Shown here piece after piece: positions 1 to 9,369 of a stretch of 64,000 nt of DNA. A model generated the notes under the pieces. That model had not been told where the DNA came from. It saw only the letters and a list, made by a program, of their open reading frames with translations, and made no database searches. The stretch comes from Saccharopolyspora sp. SCSIO 74807 (lineage in GTDB: Bacteria > Actinomycetota > Actinomycetes > Mycobacteriales > Pseudonocardiaceae), in NCBI RefSeq assembly GCF_037023755.1, contig NZ_CP146100.1, positions 186,001 to 250,000 on the forward strand, in the 5' to 3' direction. The translations under genes were made by a program, and so were the position numbers. Within the stretch, counting starts at the first letter, position 1. Every line of letters starts with the position of its first letter.

Positions 1-13
1 AAGGCGTTCCCCG

Positions 14-64
14 GGCAGCCTTGATCCCCGGACAGCCTTGATCCCCGGACAGCCTCGATCTCCG
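14..64. repeat. 17-bp tandem repeat, three units
   Basis: Three consecutive 17-bp units at 14-30, 31-47 and 48-64 share the core CAGCCTTGATCCCCG; the third has two substitutions. They lie just beyond the 3' end of the minus-strand gene that ends at 102. The repeat begins close to the window edge, so more units may lie outside. There is no stem strong enough to call a terminator. Confidence 0.8.
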
Positions 65-101
65 GGCGACTCAGCGGGCGGGCTCCCGTTGCCCCGCGGG
101 G

Positions 102-1331
102 TCAGCTGCCGGTGCTGTCCTGCGGCCAGCCGAGCCGCAGCGCGTCCCGGGTGACCTCGGAGAGCTGGGCGTCCTCGAAAGTGGCCGGTTTGCCGAAGTA
201 GCCGGACTCACCGACCACGACGAGGCGGTCCTGCTGCTCGGAGTAGTAGCCGACGTCCTGGCTGAGCTTCGGGAAGTCGTCGGGCAGGTCCCGCCCGGCG
301 GAGACGAGGTCCATCACGTTGCCGGTGCTGTCGGTCGACACCAGCGAATTCAGCTGCGCGGCGGAAGCGGCGTCGGGCATCCGGACGGTCACCACGGAGG
401 TCAGTGCCCGCTGCCCGCCGGGCAGCGTGGTGGAGTACAGCGCCCTGGTGAGGTGCTCGCACTGGTGCTGCTGGAAATATGCCTTGATCTGCTCGGTGGA
501 GACGTTCGCGCAGCCGCGGAAGCCCTCCTCCCGCAGTTCGGGGTGGAACTGGAACTTGCCCTGCGGCGGCTGCGGTCCCTGCGCCTGGTCGTCGGCCGGG
601 TCGGAGGGTTTGAGCAACAGCCACACCAGTCCGGACAGCAGCGAGACGCCGAACAGCACGAGCCCGCGCAGCAACCAGCCGGACGGGGTGATCTTGGTGC
701 CGCCGTTCCCGCTCGCCGGGTTCGGCTCGGCCGGGGACTGCCTGCCGGTGGAGGGGTGGGCGCGCTGGACAGGGGCGGCGGCCTGCTGGGCCGGAGCGGC
801 TTGTTGGGCAGTTCCCGGGTACTGCGGCCCCGGCTGCTGAGCCATTCCCGGGTGCTGAGCCGTTCCGGGGTGCTGGGCAGTCCCGGGATGTTGGGCAGTC
901 CCGGGATGTTGGGCGGGGTACTGGTTCGCCCCGGCGTAGGCACCACCGGGATTCGACTGCGGCCAATAACCCTGCGCCGCATAGGGCTGCTGGTACGGAT
1001 GCGCCGAGTACGCCTGGGTTGGCTGCGGGTGCGCGTGCTGCTGCGGCTGGTGCGCGGTCCCGTTCCACTGCTGGTTCCCGTTGCCCCAGCCGCTGTACTG
1101 GTTGTCCGGACCGTTGCCGTGCTGCCCGCGCTGCGACTGCCCGTGCTGCGATTGGTCGTCGCGGGCGGACGGCTGCTGGAATGCGGGCCGGGTCGCGTCC
1201 CCGGGCGCACCGGAGGTGCTTTCGGGGGCGAAGTCGGCGGCTGTCGCCGCGCGCTGCTCGTGGTTCACCCGGGAGTTGTCGCGCTGCAGTGGCGCTGTGT
1301 CGCCGCGCGGAGTCTGCTGCGAGTCATTCAT
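102..1331 (-). CDS. Pro/Gln-rich single-pass membrane protein with exposed C-terminal domain
   Basis: A 409-residue protein of unrecognised family. Residues 1-215 are low-complexity and rich in Q, P, H, G and A. They include a hexapeptide array with unit HPGTAQ at about residues 138-173, matched by 18-bp repeats in the DNA. One membrane segment follows at about 218-240, then about 165 residues that look folded and contain two cysteines (in contexts GCAN and QCEH) which could form a disulfide. The layout suggests a cytoplasmic disordered arm, one membrane pass and an extracytoplasmic domain. I chose the ATG at 1331; an in-frame GTG at 1367 would add 12 residues, but a -10-like TACCGT lies at 1370-1375 on this strand and its start point would fall inside that extension. 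Confidence 0.7.
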   Translation of the reverse strand: MNDSQQTPRGDTAPLQRDNSRVNHEQRAATAADFAPESTSGAPGDATRPAFQQPSARDDQSQHGQSQRGQHGNGPDNQYSGWGNGNQQWNGTAHQPQQHAHPQPTQAYSAHPYQQPYAAQGYWPQSNPGGAYAGANQYPAQHPGTAQHPGTAQHPGTAQHPGMAQQPGPQYPGTAQQAAPAQQAAAPVQRAHPSTGRQSPAEPNPASGNGGTKITPSGWLLRGLVLFGVSLLSGLVWLLLKPSDPADDQAQGPQPPQGKFQFHPELREEGFRGCANVSTEQIKAYFQQHQCEHLTRALYSTTLPGGQRALTSVVTVRMPDAASAAQLNSLVSTDSTGNVMDLVSAGRDLPDDFPKLSQDVGYYSEQQDRLVVVGESGYFGKPATFEDAQLSEVTRDALRLGWPQDSTGS

Positions 1332-1430
1332 CTCTTCGGGCGCACCTTGGGGATCCGGCACGAGCACCTACGGTAGCGGTTGCCGGTCGATCGCAGAACA
1401 GCACGTGTGCAGCGATGACGTTCGGGCAGC

Positions 1431-2456
1431 TCAGGCACGCAGCGCCAAGATCACTCGATCGAGATCGTCGGCGGTGTTGTAGAGGTGGAATCCGACCCGC
1501 GCCTTGCCCGCGCGCGGCGAGCTCACCACTCCCGCGGCGGTGAGCCGGTCCCCGGCATCGGCTCCGGGCACGCCGACGATCGCGGACCCGCCCGGCGGCA
1601 TCCCCAGCTGCGCGCGCAGCTCGTCGGCGAGGCCCACGCAGTGCCGCCGCACCTGCTCCAGATCGGCCTTCGCGAGTTCGCGCATCGCCGCTTCCGCGCC
1701 GACCTGCTGCAACCAGACCGGTGATTGGTCCAGCCCCCGGGCTCCGTCGGCCAGCCGCAGCGGCAACCCGTAGTTGGTGTCCTCGTCGGGCGTGCCCGAG
1801 AACCAGTTGGCGTAGATCGGCCGCAGCCGGATGTCCGGGCGCACCGCCATCCAGGCCGCTCCGCGCGGGGACATCAGCCACTTGTAGCAGGCCCCCGCCA
1901 CGTAGTCGGCCCACTCCAGCTGCAGCGGCAGCCATCCGGCGGCCTGCGTGGTGTCCAGCAGCACCCGGGTCGGGATGCCTGCGGTGGCTTCGCGCAGCGC
2001 GTCGAGGTCGACGATCCGGCCATCGGCGGACTGCACGACGCTGACCGCGACGAGGTCGTATCCGGCGGCGAGTTCGGGCAGCGCGCTCAGCTCCGCCTCG
2101 GTGACGGTGACGCCGCGATCGGCGTGCGCGGCGAACGGGAAGATGACGCTGGTGAAGTCGCCATCGGCGACCAGCACCCGAGCGTCGTCGGGCAGGCTCG
2201 CGGCGACCAGCGCGACGAGCCCGGAAAACGAGTTGCCGGTCGTGACCCGCTCCGCAGGAACTCCGGCGAAGTGCGCGTACAGCTCGCGCGTCCGCTCGAT
2301 GTACCCGTCGAAGTCGCCGGGTGCGTCACCGCCCCGGCCCCACTTGGCCACCGCTTCGTTCATGGCGGTGACGGCCTCGGTCGGCGGGACGCCGATGGAC
2401 GGGGTGTTGAGGTAGCCGCCGGGAACCTCGAAGGTCATGCCGAACGCGGAACGCAT
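1431..2456 (-). CDS. Class V aminotransferase (PLP-dependent)
   Basis: A 341-residue member of the PLP fold-type I class V aminotransferases, the group that contains kynureninase, cysteine desulfurase and isopenicillin-N epimerase-like enzymes. Visible signatures are a substrate-loop start (GGYLNTPSIG), the cofactor-ring aspartate in LLDTTQAAGW, and the Schiff-base lysine in GACYKWLMSPRG, which is the class V context. No catalytic cysteine typical of SufS/IscS is evident, so desulfurase activity is less likely; the substrate cannot be named. It reads away from the gene at 2555, and the two share about 100 bp of upstream DNA. Starts at ATG 2456; an in-frame ATG at 2438 is a possible alternative. 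Confidence 0.85.
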   Translation of the reverse strand: MRSAFGMTFEVPGGYLNTPSIGVPPTEAVTAMNEAVAKWGRGGDAPGDFDGYIERTRELYAHFAGVPAERVTTGNSFSGLVALVAASLPDDARVLVADGDFTSVIFPFAAHADRGVTVTEAELSALPELAAGYDLVAVSVVQSADGRIVDLDALREATAGIPTRVLLDTTQAAGWLPLQLEWADYVAGACYKWLMSPRGAAWMAVRPDIRLRPIYANWFSGTPDEDTNYGLPLRLADGARGLDQSPVWLQQVGAEAAMRELAKADLEQVRRHCVGLADELRAQLGMPPGGSAIVGVPGADAGDRLTAAGVVSSPRAGKARVGFHLYNTADDLDRVILALRA

Positions 2457-2554
2457 ACCCGCATCGTCGTCAATCGACGGCCGCGAGCGCCAGGCCCTTT
2501 TCCGGAACCCGCTACCGGAGCACTGGCGAGTTCCTCCGGTCCTACCGTGGGGGT

Positions 2555-2965
2555 ATGGAGAGCACGGAAGTCGAAATCCGGACCGGTTCCACCGAGGTCG
2601 TGCAGGATCTCAGCGGCGAGGTCGAGCGCTTCCTGCGTTCCGCGGGCGCCGGCGACGGGCTGCTCAACGTTTGGGTACCGCACGCCACCGCGGGGCTGGC
2701 GGTGCTGGAGACCGGCGCGGGCAGCGACCAAGATCTGCTCGCGCAGCTGCGCGAGCTGCTGCCCGCCGACGACCGGTGGCGGCACCGGCACGGTTCCCCG
2801 GGCCACGGGCGCGATCACGTGCTGCCCGCGCTGGTGCCGCCGTACGCGACGATCCCGGTGCTGGGCGGGCGGCTCGCGCTGGGCACGTGGCAGTCGGTGT
2901 GCCTGGTGGACACGAACGCGGACAACCCGGTGCGCCGCGTGCGGTTCAGCTTCCTGGCCGGTTGA
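2555..2965 (+). CDS. YjbQ/UPF0047 family protein
   Basis: A 136-residue protein of the YjbQ (UPF0047) family, small beta-rich proteins that form trimers. Some members have thiamine-phosphate-synthase-like activity, but the cellular role is unsettled. The family hallmarks are present: WVPHATAGLAVLE, the acidic pair in GSDQDLL, the HRHGSPGHGRDHVLPAL stretch with several metal-type histidines, and the C-terminal GTWQSVCLVD followed by a beta strand ending RRVRFSFLAG. Length matches the family. ATG 2555 is preceded by a GGGGG Shine-Dalgarno-like run. Confidence 0.9.
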   Translation: MESTEVEIRTGSTEVVQDLSGEVERFLRSAGAGDGLLNVWVPHATAGLAVLETGAGSDQDLLAQLRELLPADDRWRHRHGSPGHGRDHVLPALVPPYATIPVLGGRLALGTWQSVCLVDTNADNPVRRVRFSFLAG

Positions 2966-3050
2966 GCCGATGCCGCGGCGCGGCCGGGACGGTCCCGGAG
3001 ATCGATCACATCTTGATCATCCGGACGGCGCCGGCTGCCAGGATGTGCGC

Positions 3051-3746
3051 ATGACCGGCCGGCTGGTGCTATGGGACGTGGACCTGACGCTGATCGACGC
3101 GCGCGGCATCGGCACCGACTGGTACCGCCGGGCGCTGGCCGAGGTCACCGGGCTCGGTCTGCGGCACGTGCCGGACATGGCCGGCAAGACCGAGCTGGCG
3201 ATCACCGGCGAAGTGCTGGCCGCGCACGACGTCGAGGCGGCCGCGGACACCGTCGATGCGATGTTCACCGCGTTGAACACCGCCGTGGCGGCCGACCGGG
3301 ACGGGTTGTCGCTGCGCGGCAACGCGATGCCCGGCGCGGCGCGGGCGCTGGCCGCGCTGGACGAGACTCCGGGCGTGCTGCAGGGCCTGGTCACCGGCAA
3401 CCTGCCGGAAGTGGCGTTCCACAAGCTCGACGCCTTCGGCCTGCACCGGCACGTGGACTTCGACATCGGCGGATTCGGCAGCGACTCGGTGCACCGGCAC
3501 GACCTGATCGCCGCGGCGGTGCGCAAGGCCGGCACCAAGCACGGTCGCGAATTCGCTCCGGAGGCCGTCGTCGTGGTCGGTGACACGCCGCGCGATGTGG
3601 CCGGGGCGCTTCGGCACGGCGCGGTCGCCGTCGGCGTCGCCTCCGGGCGCAACGGCGAGGACGAACTGCGGGAGGCGGGCGCGCACGTGGTGCTGCCGGA
3701 CCTCACCGACACCGGAGCCGTCCTCGCCGCCGTCCGGAGTGGATAG
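3051..3746 (+). CDS. HAD-superfamily hydrolase (phosphatase)
   Basis: A 231-residue haloacid-dehalogenase-fold hydrolase. The nucleophile motif is DVDLTLID near residue 8, which is the DxDxT form and so indicates a phosphotransferase rather than a dehalogenase. Motif II is TGN in LVTGNLPE, and motif IV is the VVGDTPRDV acidic pair. An alpha-helical cap between motifs I and II makes it a subclass I HAD, similar to phosphoglycolate phosphatase or beta-phosphoglucomutase relatives; the substrate is unknown. The start ATG 3051 puts the nucleophile motif at the expected distance from the N-terminus. It converges on proS, with two copies of the dispersed hairpin element between them. Confidence 0.9.
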   Translation: MTGRLVLWDVDLTLIDARGIGTDWYRRALAEVTGLGLRHVPDMAGKTELAITGEVLAAHDVEAAADTVDAMFTALNTAVAADRDGLSLRGNAMPGAARALAALDETPGVLQGLVTGNLPEVAFHKLDAFGLHRHVDFDIGGFGSDSVHRHDLIAAAVRKAGTKHGREFAPEAVVVVGDTPRDVAGALRHGAVAVGVASGRNGEDELREAGAHVVLPDLTDTGAVLAAVRSG

Positions 3747-3796
3747 TCCGACGACGCGCTTCGCCCGCTGCCCTGGCGACCCGTGCGGGCCGACCC

Positions 3797-3845
3797 GAGT
3801 GAACGGCCTGTTCCCCACTGGATCGGTCGAACGGTCCGTTCACTC
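3797..3845. repeat. Dispersed hairpin element, copy 1
   Basis: The outer arms are GAGTGAACGG and CCGTTCACTC (perfect complement), the inner arms are imperfect, and the loop includes ACTGGATCGG. It lies in the convergent gap between the HAD gene and proS, and could act as a bidirectional terminator. No U-tract follows. Confidence 0.8.
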
Positions 3846-3937
3846 CTGGAGAAACCGCACCTGTGCACCAGTTCGGGCGCCCTGCTGACACACCGGCCGA
3901 CACACCCGCGCACCGCCCGGCCCCGGGCGAGTGGACC

Positions 3938-3988
3938 GAGTGAACGGACCGTTGGTCCGAATAGATTGGGCGAACAGGCCGTTCACTC
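3938..3988. repeat. Dispersed hairpin element, copy 2
   Basis: Second copy in the same convergent gap. Arms are GAGTGAACGGACCG and CGGCC..GTTCACTC with a bulge, and the loop contains the family signature ATAGATTGGG. It ends 21 bp from the proS stop. Confidence 0.8.
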
Positions 3989-4008
3989 GATGCCCCGCGT
4001 CCGCTGCG

Positions 4009-5757
4009 TCAGCGTCGGACCAGCTCGGTGAGGTGCCCGACCGCCTTGTCCACGCCGATCTCCTCGCGCTCGCCGGTGCGGCGGTCCTTGATCTCCACCA
4101 CGCCGTTCGCGAGGCCCTTGCCGACGACCAGGATCGTGGGCACCCCGACGAGTTCCGCGTCGGCGAACTTCACCCCTGGCGAGGCCGTGCGGTCGTCCAG
4201 CAGCACCCGGACCCCTGCGCGGTCCAGCTCGGCGGCCAGCCGCTCGCCGCCTTCGCGGACGGCGTCGTCCTTGCCCGCGGTGACCACGTGCACGTCGGCG
4301 GGGGCGACTTCGCGGGGCCACACCAGGCCGAGTTCGTCGTGGCTCTGCTCGGCGATCGCGGCGATCATCCGGGACACCCCGACGCCGTAGGAGCCCATGG
4401 TGATCCGCTTCGGTTTGCCGTCCTGGCCGAGCGCGTCCAGCCCGATCGCGTCGGAGTACTTGCGGCCGAGCTGGAAGATGTGCCCGATCTCGATGCCGCG
4501 GGCGGCGACCAGGGTGCCGTTGCCGTCGGGCGCGGTGTCGCCTTCGCGGACCTCGGCGGCCTCGATGGTGCCGTCCGGGGCGAAGTCGCGGCCGCACACC
4601 AGGTCCACCACGTGGTGCTCGTCCCGGTCCGCGCCGGTGACCCACGCCGTCCCGGCCACGATGCGCGGGTCGGCGAGGTAGCGGATTCCGTTGTCCTGCA
4701 ACGCCTTCGGCCCGATGTAGCCCTTCACCAGGAACGGGTTCGCGGTGAAGTCGGCCTCCTCCAGCAGCGCCACCTCGGCGGGTTCGACGGCGGCCTCCAG
4801 CCGCTTCATGTCGACCTCGCGGTCGCCGGGCACCGCCACGGCCAGCAGTTCCCACTCGTCCGCACCGGGCTTGCGGATCTTGACCAGCACGTTCTTCAGC
4901 GTGTCCGCGGCGGTGAAGGTGCGGCCCAGCTCCGCGGCGTTGAGGAACGCCACCAGGGTCTCGATCGTCGGCGTGCCCGGCGTGTGGTGCACCTGCGCGG
5001 CCGGTTTGTCCGCAATGGACAGCGGCGCGGGCACCGGCGTGGCCACCGCCTCCACGTTGGCCGCGTAGTCGCCGCTGGTGCTGCGCACGAAGGTGTCCTC
5101 ACCGGTCTCGCTCTCGGCGAGGAACTCCTCCGACGCCGAACCGCCCATCGCCCCGGACGTGGCCTGCACGATCACGTACCGGAGGTTCACCCGGTCGAAG
5201 ATCCGCACGTAGGCGTCCCGGTGCAGCCGGTAGGAGGCGGCCAGTCCCTCGTCGTCGAGGTCGAACGAGTAGGAGTCCTTCATCACGAACTCGCGCCCGC
5301 GCAGGATGCCCGCGCGGGGCCGCTCCTCGTCCCGGTACTTCGTCTGGATCTGGTACAGCATCACCGGGTAGTCCTTGTAGGAGCTGTATTCGCCCTTGAC
5401 GGTGAGCGCGAACAGCTCCTCGTGCGTCGGCCCCAGCGCGTATTCGGCGCCCTTGCGGTCGTTGAGCCGGAACATGGTCGGGCCGTACTCGGTCCAGCGG
5501 CCGGTGGCCTCGTAGGGCTCCTTCGGCAGCAGCGCGGGCAGGTGGATCTCCTGCGCGCCGATCGCGGCCATCTCCTGGCGCACGACCTCTTCGACGTTGC
5601 GCAGCACTCGCAGGCCCAGCGGCAGCCACGAGTAGATGCCGGGCGCGACGCGGCGCACGTAGCCGGCGCGCACCAGCAGCTTGTGGCTCGGCACCTCGGC
5701 GTCGGCCGGATCCTCGCGCAGCGTACGCAAGAACAACGTCGACATCCTCGTGATCAC
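4009..5757 (-). CDS. proS: Prolyl-tRNA synthetase
   Basis: A 582-residue class II aminoacyl-tRNA synthetase that charges tRNA-Pro in the cytoplasm. It is the bacterial (ProS type 1) form, with an editing (INS) domain between class II motifs 2 and 3. Motif 2 is in the stretch [20 protein letters not shown], motif 3 in [14 protein letters not shown], and the C-terminal anticodon-binding domain begins near residue 480. The start is GTG at 5757, giving [21 protein letters not shown], the N-terminus I recall for mycobacterial ProS (582 residues there too). A GAGGAG Shine-Dalgarno lies nine bases upstream. An internal ATG at 5745 would lose four conserved residues. Monocistronic as far as visible. 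Confidence 0.97.
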   Translation of the reverse strand: MITRMSTLFLRTLREDPADAEVPSHKLLVRAGYVRRVAPGIYSWLPLGLRVLRNVEEVVRQEMAAIGAQEIHLPALLPKEPYEATGRWTEYGPTMFRLNDRKGAEYALGPTHEELFALTVKGEYSSYKDYPVMLYQIQTKYRDEERPRAGILRGREFVMKDSYSFDLDDEGLAASYRLHRDAYVRIFDRVNLRYVIVQATSGAMGGSASEEFLAESETGEDTFVRSTSGDYAANVEAVATPVPAPLSIADKPAAQVHHTPGTPTIETLVAFLNAAELGRTFTAADTLKNVLVKIRKPGADEWELLAVAVPGDREVDMKRLEAAVEPAEVALLEEADFTANPFLVKGYIGPKALQDNGIRYLADPRIVAGTAWVTGADRDEHHVVDLVCGRDFAPDGTIEAAEVREGDTAPDGNGTLVAARGIEIGHIFQLGRKYSDAIGLDALGQDGKPKRITMGSYGVGVSRMIAAIAEQSHDELGLVWPREVAPADVHVVTAGKDDAVREGGERLAAELDRAGVRVLLDDRTASPGVKFADAELVGVPTILVVGKGLANGVVEIKDRRTGEREEIGVDKAVGHLTELVRR

Positions 5758-5972
5758 GGCGGGCGCTCCTCGGGTGCGGATCGGCAAGGTCGGGGCCCGG
5801 AGGTTCGCAGCCACTTTTCGCGGACCTCCGATCCTCGCAGGGTAGCGACCCGAGGTGGGGCCGCCGCCAGCGGATTCCCCGGCTGCGCGGATCGACGGGC
5901 CGGGCGGCGGCACGGCCGTTCAGCGGCGACGGCCTGCCAGGCGCTGCCGCCTGGGAACCGGCCGGAAGCTCG

Positions 5973-6926
5973 CTACGGTCCGGCCGGTCCGCTCGCCGCG
6001 GTCCGGTCGATCGCAGGCGGCGGCAGCAGATCCGACGCGGTCGTGCTGATCGTCGACAGCGAAGCAGCGATCAACGGGTGCTCGCGGTGCCCGCGCCGGG
6101 TGGCGGCCAGGATCCGACGCGCGGGTGTGGGGTCGCCGCGCAGCGGGATGCGGGTGACCGGCCAGTCGTCGTGCAGCCTGGCGAGCCGGGGCACCAGGAT
6201 GAGGCCGAAATCGTGCGCCACCAGCGCCGTTCCGGTGTCCCACTCGTCGGCGTAGTGCGCGATGTTCGGCGTGAAACCGGCGCTCGTGCAGGCCGCCCGC
6301 ACCAGGTCGTGGTAGGTGCTGCCGGGGCGCCCGACGATCCACGGCTCGTCCGCGGCGTCGGCGAGGGTTACCGCGGACCGCTCCGCGAGGTGGTGGTGGC
6401 TGGGCACCACGAGGTCGAGCGGGTCGTCGAGCAGCCTGCGCTGCTCGAAACGTCCGTCCGATGTGGACGGGGTATCCGGCGTGTTGATCACGAGGGCGAG
6501 ATCGGCGTCGCCCGCCAGCAGCAGGTCGAAGCAGCGGCCCGGTTCGGCTTCGATGATCCGGACGTCGACCTGCGCGTAGCGCTCCCGCAGTGCCGCGGCC
6601 GCAGGCGGAAGCAGCCGGGTGGCGGCGGTGGAGAAGCCGCACAGCGTGAAGGTGCCGCTCGGATCGCCGCTGAGCGCGGCCAGTTCGGCGTGGGCGCGTT
6701 CGGCTTGGGCGTGCAGCGCCTCCGCGTGGCGCAGCACCGTCCGGGCGGCACCGGTCAGCTGGATGCCGCGCCCGTGCTGGGTCACCAGCTCGACGCCGAG
6801 TTCCTCGGCCAGCTGGCGCAGCTGGTACGAGACCGCGGAAGGCGTGTAGTGCAGCGCCGCGGCGGCCGCGGTGACCGTGCCGTGGTGCGCGACGAGTTGG
6901 AGCACTGCGAGCCGCGGGTCAATCAT
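5973..6926 (-). CDS. LysR-family transcriptional regulator
   Basis: A 317-residue LysR-type regulator. The N-terminal winged HTH is in residues 1-60 (MIDPRLAVLQLVAHHGTVTA, then AAALHYTPSAVSYQLRQLAE). The periplasmic-binding-protein-like effector domain covers about 88-300, including the ligand-pocket strand LVVPSHHHLAERS. It is divergent from the MFS transporter at 6999, separated by 72 bp. LysR proteins very often control the adjacent divergent gene, so this one probably regulates the exporter and itself. Two dyads lie in the shared gap. Confidence 0.9.
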   Translation of the reverse strand: MIDPRLAVLQLVAHHGTVTAAAAALHYTPSAVSYQLRQLAEELGVELVTQHGRGIQLTGAARTVLRHAEALHAQAERAHAELAALSGDPSGTFTLCGFSTAATRLLPPAAAALRERYAQVDVRIIEAEPGRCFDLLLAGDADLALVINTPDTPSTSDGRFEQRRLLDDPLDLVVPSHHHLAERSAVTLADAADEPWIVGRPGSTYHDLVRAACTSAGFTPNIAHYADEWDTGTALVAHDFGLILVPRLARLHDDWPVTRIPLRGDPTPARRILAATRRGHREHPLIAASLSTISTTASDLLPPPAIDRTAASGPAGP

Positions 6927-6972
6927 GCAACCATTTTGCACGGTCTTGTCCAGCAACGTTTGATTCTGTTGC
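6926..6972. promoter_or_regulatory. Divergent LysR/MFS operator candidate
   Basis: Two inverted repeats lie in the 72-bp gap: TGCAA-N5-TTGCA at 6926-6940, overlapping the lysR start codon, and GCAAC-N10-GTTGC at 6953-6972. Two related dyads at a divergent LysR promoter fit the usual recognition plus activation site arrangement. Binding is inferred. Confidence 0.45.
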
Positions 6973-6998
6973 GCGGTATCGGGCGGCAGCCTGTGGGC

Positions 6999-8516
6999 GT
7001 GCTGTTTGAGAGGAGTGCTGCTTCCCGCCGCCGGAACGCGCCCGGAGATCGACTCGCCCGGCGAAGCGACCTGCGCACCGGCTTGTACGTGCTGGTCGTG
7101 CTCACCGCGGGCGCCTACCTGCCGAGTCCGCTGTACCCGGCCTATCAGGCGATGTTCGGGATCAGCGATCTGGCCATGACGGTGATCTACGCGATGTTCG
7201 CGCTGGTCAGCGCTCCGGCCCTGGTGCTGTTCGGGTCCGCTTCGGATGCGCTGGGGCGGCGGGCGGTGCTGCGGGCGAGCGTCGTGCTGGCGGCCGTCGC
7301 CTCGATCTGCTTCGCGGTGGCGTCGGGACCGATGTGGTTCGTGCTCGGACGCGCCGTGCAGGGAATCGCGCTGGGCACGGCGACCGGGGCGGCGAGCGCG
7401 TTGATCAGTGAGCGCGCGGGCGACTGGTACCGGGTCAGCGGGGCGATGCTGGCCAGTGCGGCCTTTCTGGCGGGCACGGCGATCGGACCGATCGCCGGTG
7501 GGCTGCTCGCCCGGTACGCGCCTGCACCGCAGGTGTCGCCGTACGCGGTGCACGCGGTGTTGCTCCTGATCGGTTGGCGCCGCGTCGCGAAGCTGACCGG
7601 TGCGGAGCCGGTTGCTCGCCGGTGGCGCTTCACCGGGCCGCGGATTCCGCACGGGATGCGGAGGCTGTTCGCGGCCTCCGCGGTGACCGGGTTCCTCGCG
7701 TGGACGGTGGCCGGGCTGTTCCTCGCGGTCATCCCGACGTTGCTCGACCGGGCGGGTGCGGCGGATCCGGCGGTCACCGGCGGCATCTTCGGCACGATGT
7801 TGATCTTCTCCGTGCTGGTGCAGCCGCTGGCCGGACGGCTCGGGCCCGCTCGCGCGCAGCTCGGCGGTCTCGGTGGACTGCTGGTCAGCCTGTCCGTGCT
7901 GGCGTTGGCCCCGGGAGGCGCAACGCAGATCACCCTGGCCGCGGCCGTGGTCGCCGGGCTCGGGCACGGGCTCGCCTACGGAGGCGCGGCCGCGGCGGTC
8001 GACGCCGCTGCGCCCGCAGGACAGCGCGGCGCGGTCACCGGAGCGCTGTACCTGGCGTTCTACCTCGGCGCCGGCTTCCCGGCGGTGGCCGTCGGCCTGA
8101 TCACCCTCGGACACCCCTTGTCCGCAGCGACGACTTGGGTCGCAGGCGCCGCGGCATGTCTGGTGCCGTTCGCCGGTGCCGCCGTCATGCTCACCAGCGA
8201 CGCCGTCGATCGCGCACCTGCGGGCGAGCGCCGGTCCCGACAGCGGGTCGACGGGAACGACGTCTGCGCGCGCAGGAAGAACGGGACAACGCCGCTCGGA
8301 TTTTTCCGGCGGGTACGAGAACCTCGTAGGAGCGTGCCGATTCCACAGCGCTGGGAGACCGCAGGCAGCGGCCCCGCGCACCGGTCCGGGACAGTTCGCG
8401 GTCGACGTGCAGGCCGCCGGTCGCCGACGTTGCGCCGCACCGGGCGGTCCCGCCTGGACACCGCTGTTCCCGCGCGTCCCGTCGACGCCCGATCACGACG
8501 ACGGCGTGATCAGTGA
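6999..8516 (+). CDS. MFS transporter with unusual basic C-terminal extension
   Basis: A twelve-helix major facilitator protein, probably a drug or metabolite exporter. The motif A region is in FGSASDALGRRAVLRAS after TM2, and motif C is in FLAGTAIGPIAGG (TM5). TM12 ends near residue 400 (AAACLVPFAGAAVML). The frame then stays open for about 100 more residues, rich in R, S, T and P with no predicted structure and nothing family-like. The natural stop may have been lost, or the tail may be real but disordered. The start is uncertain: GTG 6999 and GTG 6993 are both in frame, and the good AGGAG at 7011-7015 has no in-frame start after it. TM6 and the central loop also look shortened. Confidence 0.75.
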   Translation: MLFERSAASRRRNAPGDRLARRSDLRTGLYVLVVLTAGAYLPSPLYPAYQAMFGISDLAMTVIYAMFALVSAPALVLFGSASDALGRRAVLRASVVLAAVASICFAVASGPMWFVLGRAVQGIALGTATGAASALISERAGDWYRVSGAMLASAAFLAGTAIGPIAGGLLARYAPAPQVSPYAVHAVLLLIGWRRVAKLTGAEPVARRWRFTGPRIPHGMRRLFAASAVTGFLAWTVAGLFLAVIPTLLDRAGAADPAVTGGIFGTMLIFSVLVQPLAGRLGPARAQLGGLGGLLVSLSVLALAPGGATQITLAAAVVAGLGHGLAYGGAAAAVDAAAPAGQRGAVTGALYLAFYLGAGFPAVAVGLITLGHPLSAATTWVAGAAACLVPFAGAAVMLTSDAVDRAPAGERRSRQRVDGNDVCARRKNGTTPLGFFRRVREPRRSVPIPQRWETAGSGPAHRSGTVRGRRAGRRSPTLRRTGRSRLDTAVPARPVDARSRRRRDQ

Positions 8517-8581
8517 TGCGACGCGCCGGGCCTCGGCCGGGGCAGCAACGGCGCGCACCGCGTTGTCTACGCTGGCGTGCC

Positions 8582-9325
8582 GTGCTGGTGCTGCTGCCTC
8601 CCTCCGAGACCAAGGCCGCCGGCGGCGACGGGCCGCCGCTGGACCTGGACGCGCTGTCGTGCCCGGAACTGACGCCCACCCGGCGCAAGCTGGTCGACGC
8701 GGTGCGCTCGCTGGCCGCCGACCTGCCGGCGAGCCTGGCCGCGCTCGGGCTCTCCGAACGCCAGGCAGGCGAGGTCGAGCGCAACGCCGAACTGCTCGAC
8801 TCCCCCACCGCGCCCGCGCTGGAGCGCTACACCGGCGTGCTGTTCGACGCGTTGGACATCGGTTCGCTCGGCGCCGATCAGCGGGCGCGGGCGGACTCCC
8901 GGCTCGCGGTGGCTTCCGCGCTGTTCGGGCTGGTCCGGGGCACCGACCGGATCCCGGCGTATCGGCTGTCGGCGGGTAGTTCGCTGCCCGGATTCGGGCC
9001 GTTGCGGGGGATGTGGCGGCCGGTGCTGGCGCCGGTGCTGCAAGGCTCGGACGAGCTGGTGGTAGATCTGCGTTCCGGTGCTTACGCCGCGCTCGCGCGG
9101 GTTCCGGAGGCCGTGAGCGTGCGCGTGCTGTCCGAGGACGCGAGCGGCAAGCGCAAGGTGGTCAGCCACCACAACAAGTCGCACAAGGGACGGCTGGCCC
9201 GCGCGCTGGCGACCGCGGACGACGAACCCGCGACGATCGAGGACGTGCGCACCATCGCCTGCGATGCGGGGATGCGCGTGGAGCAGGAGGGCGACAGCGC
9301 GCTCTGCGTGGTCGTAACGAGTTGA
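8582..9325 (+). CDS. yaaA: YaaA/DUF328 family peroxide-stress protein
   Basis: A 247-residue member of the YaaA (DUF328) family. In Escherichia coli YaaA lowers free iron during hydrogen peroxide stress and has a DNA-binding fold. The family signature is present at the N-terminus (VLVLLPPSETK) and in the centre (ALFGLVRGTDRIPAYRLSAG), with HHNKSHKGRLARAL near the C-terminus. The start is GTG 8582, placing the LLPPSETK motif at residues 4-11 as in relatives. A TACGCT -10-like hexamer ends nine bases before the GTG and no Shine-Dalgarno is seen, so the message could be leaderless. Confidence 0.88.
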   Translation: MLVLLPPSETKAAGGDGPPLDLDALSCPELTPTRRKLVDAVRSLAADLPASLAALGLSERQAGEVERNAELLDSPTAPALERYTGVLFDALDIGSLGADQRARADSRLAVASALFGLVRGTDRIPAYRLSAGSSLPGFGPLRGMWRPVLAPVLQGSDELVVDLRSGAYAALARVPEAVSVRVLSEDASGKRKVVSHHNKSHKGRLARALATADDEPATIEDVRTIACDAGMRVEQEGDSALCVVVTS

Positions 9326-9369
9326 TCTTGACTTTGGGGGCGCGCGACGGCCGCACCGCACCCGTCGGC

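Noticed and set aside
14-64. Possible CRISPR or transposon end
   Set aside because: Three contiguous 17-bp units with no spacers, terminal inverted repeats or cas/transposase genes.
3931-6255. Very long open frame on the plus strand opposite proS (774 codons)
   Set aside because: Antisense to a certain gene, with no ribosome site and composition that mirrors the proS codons; a high-G+C artefact.
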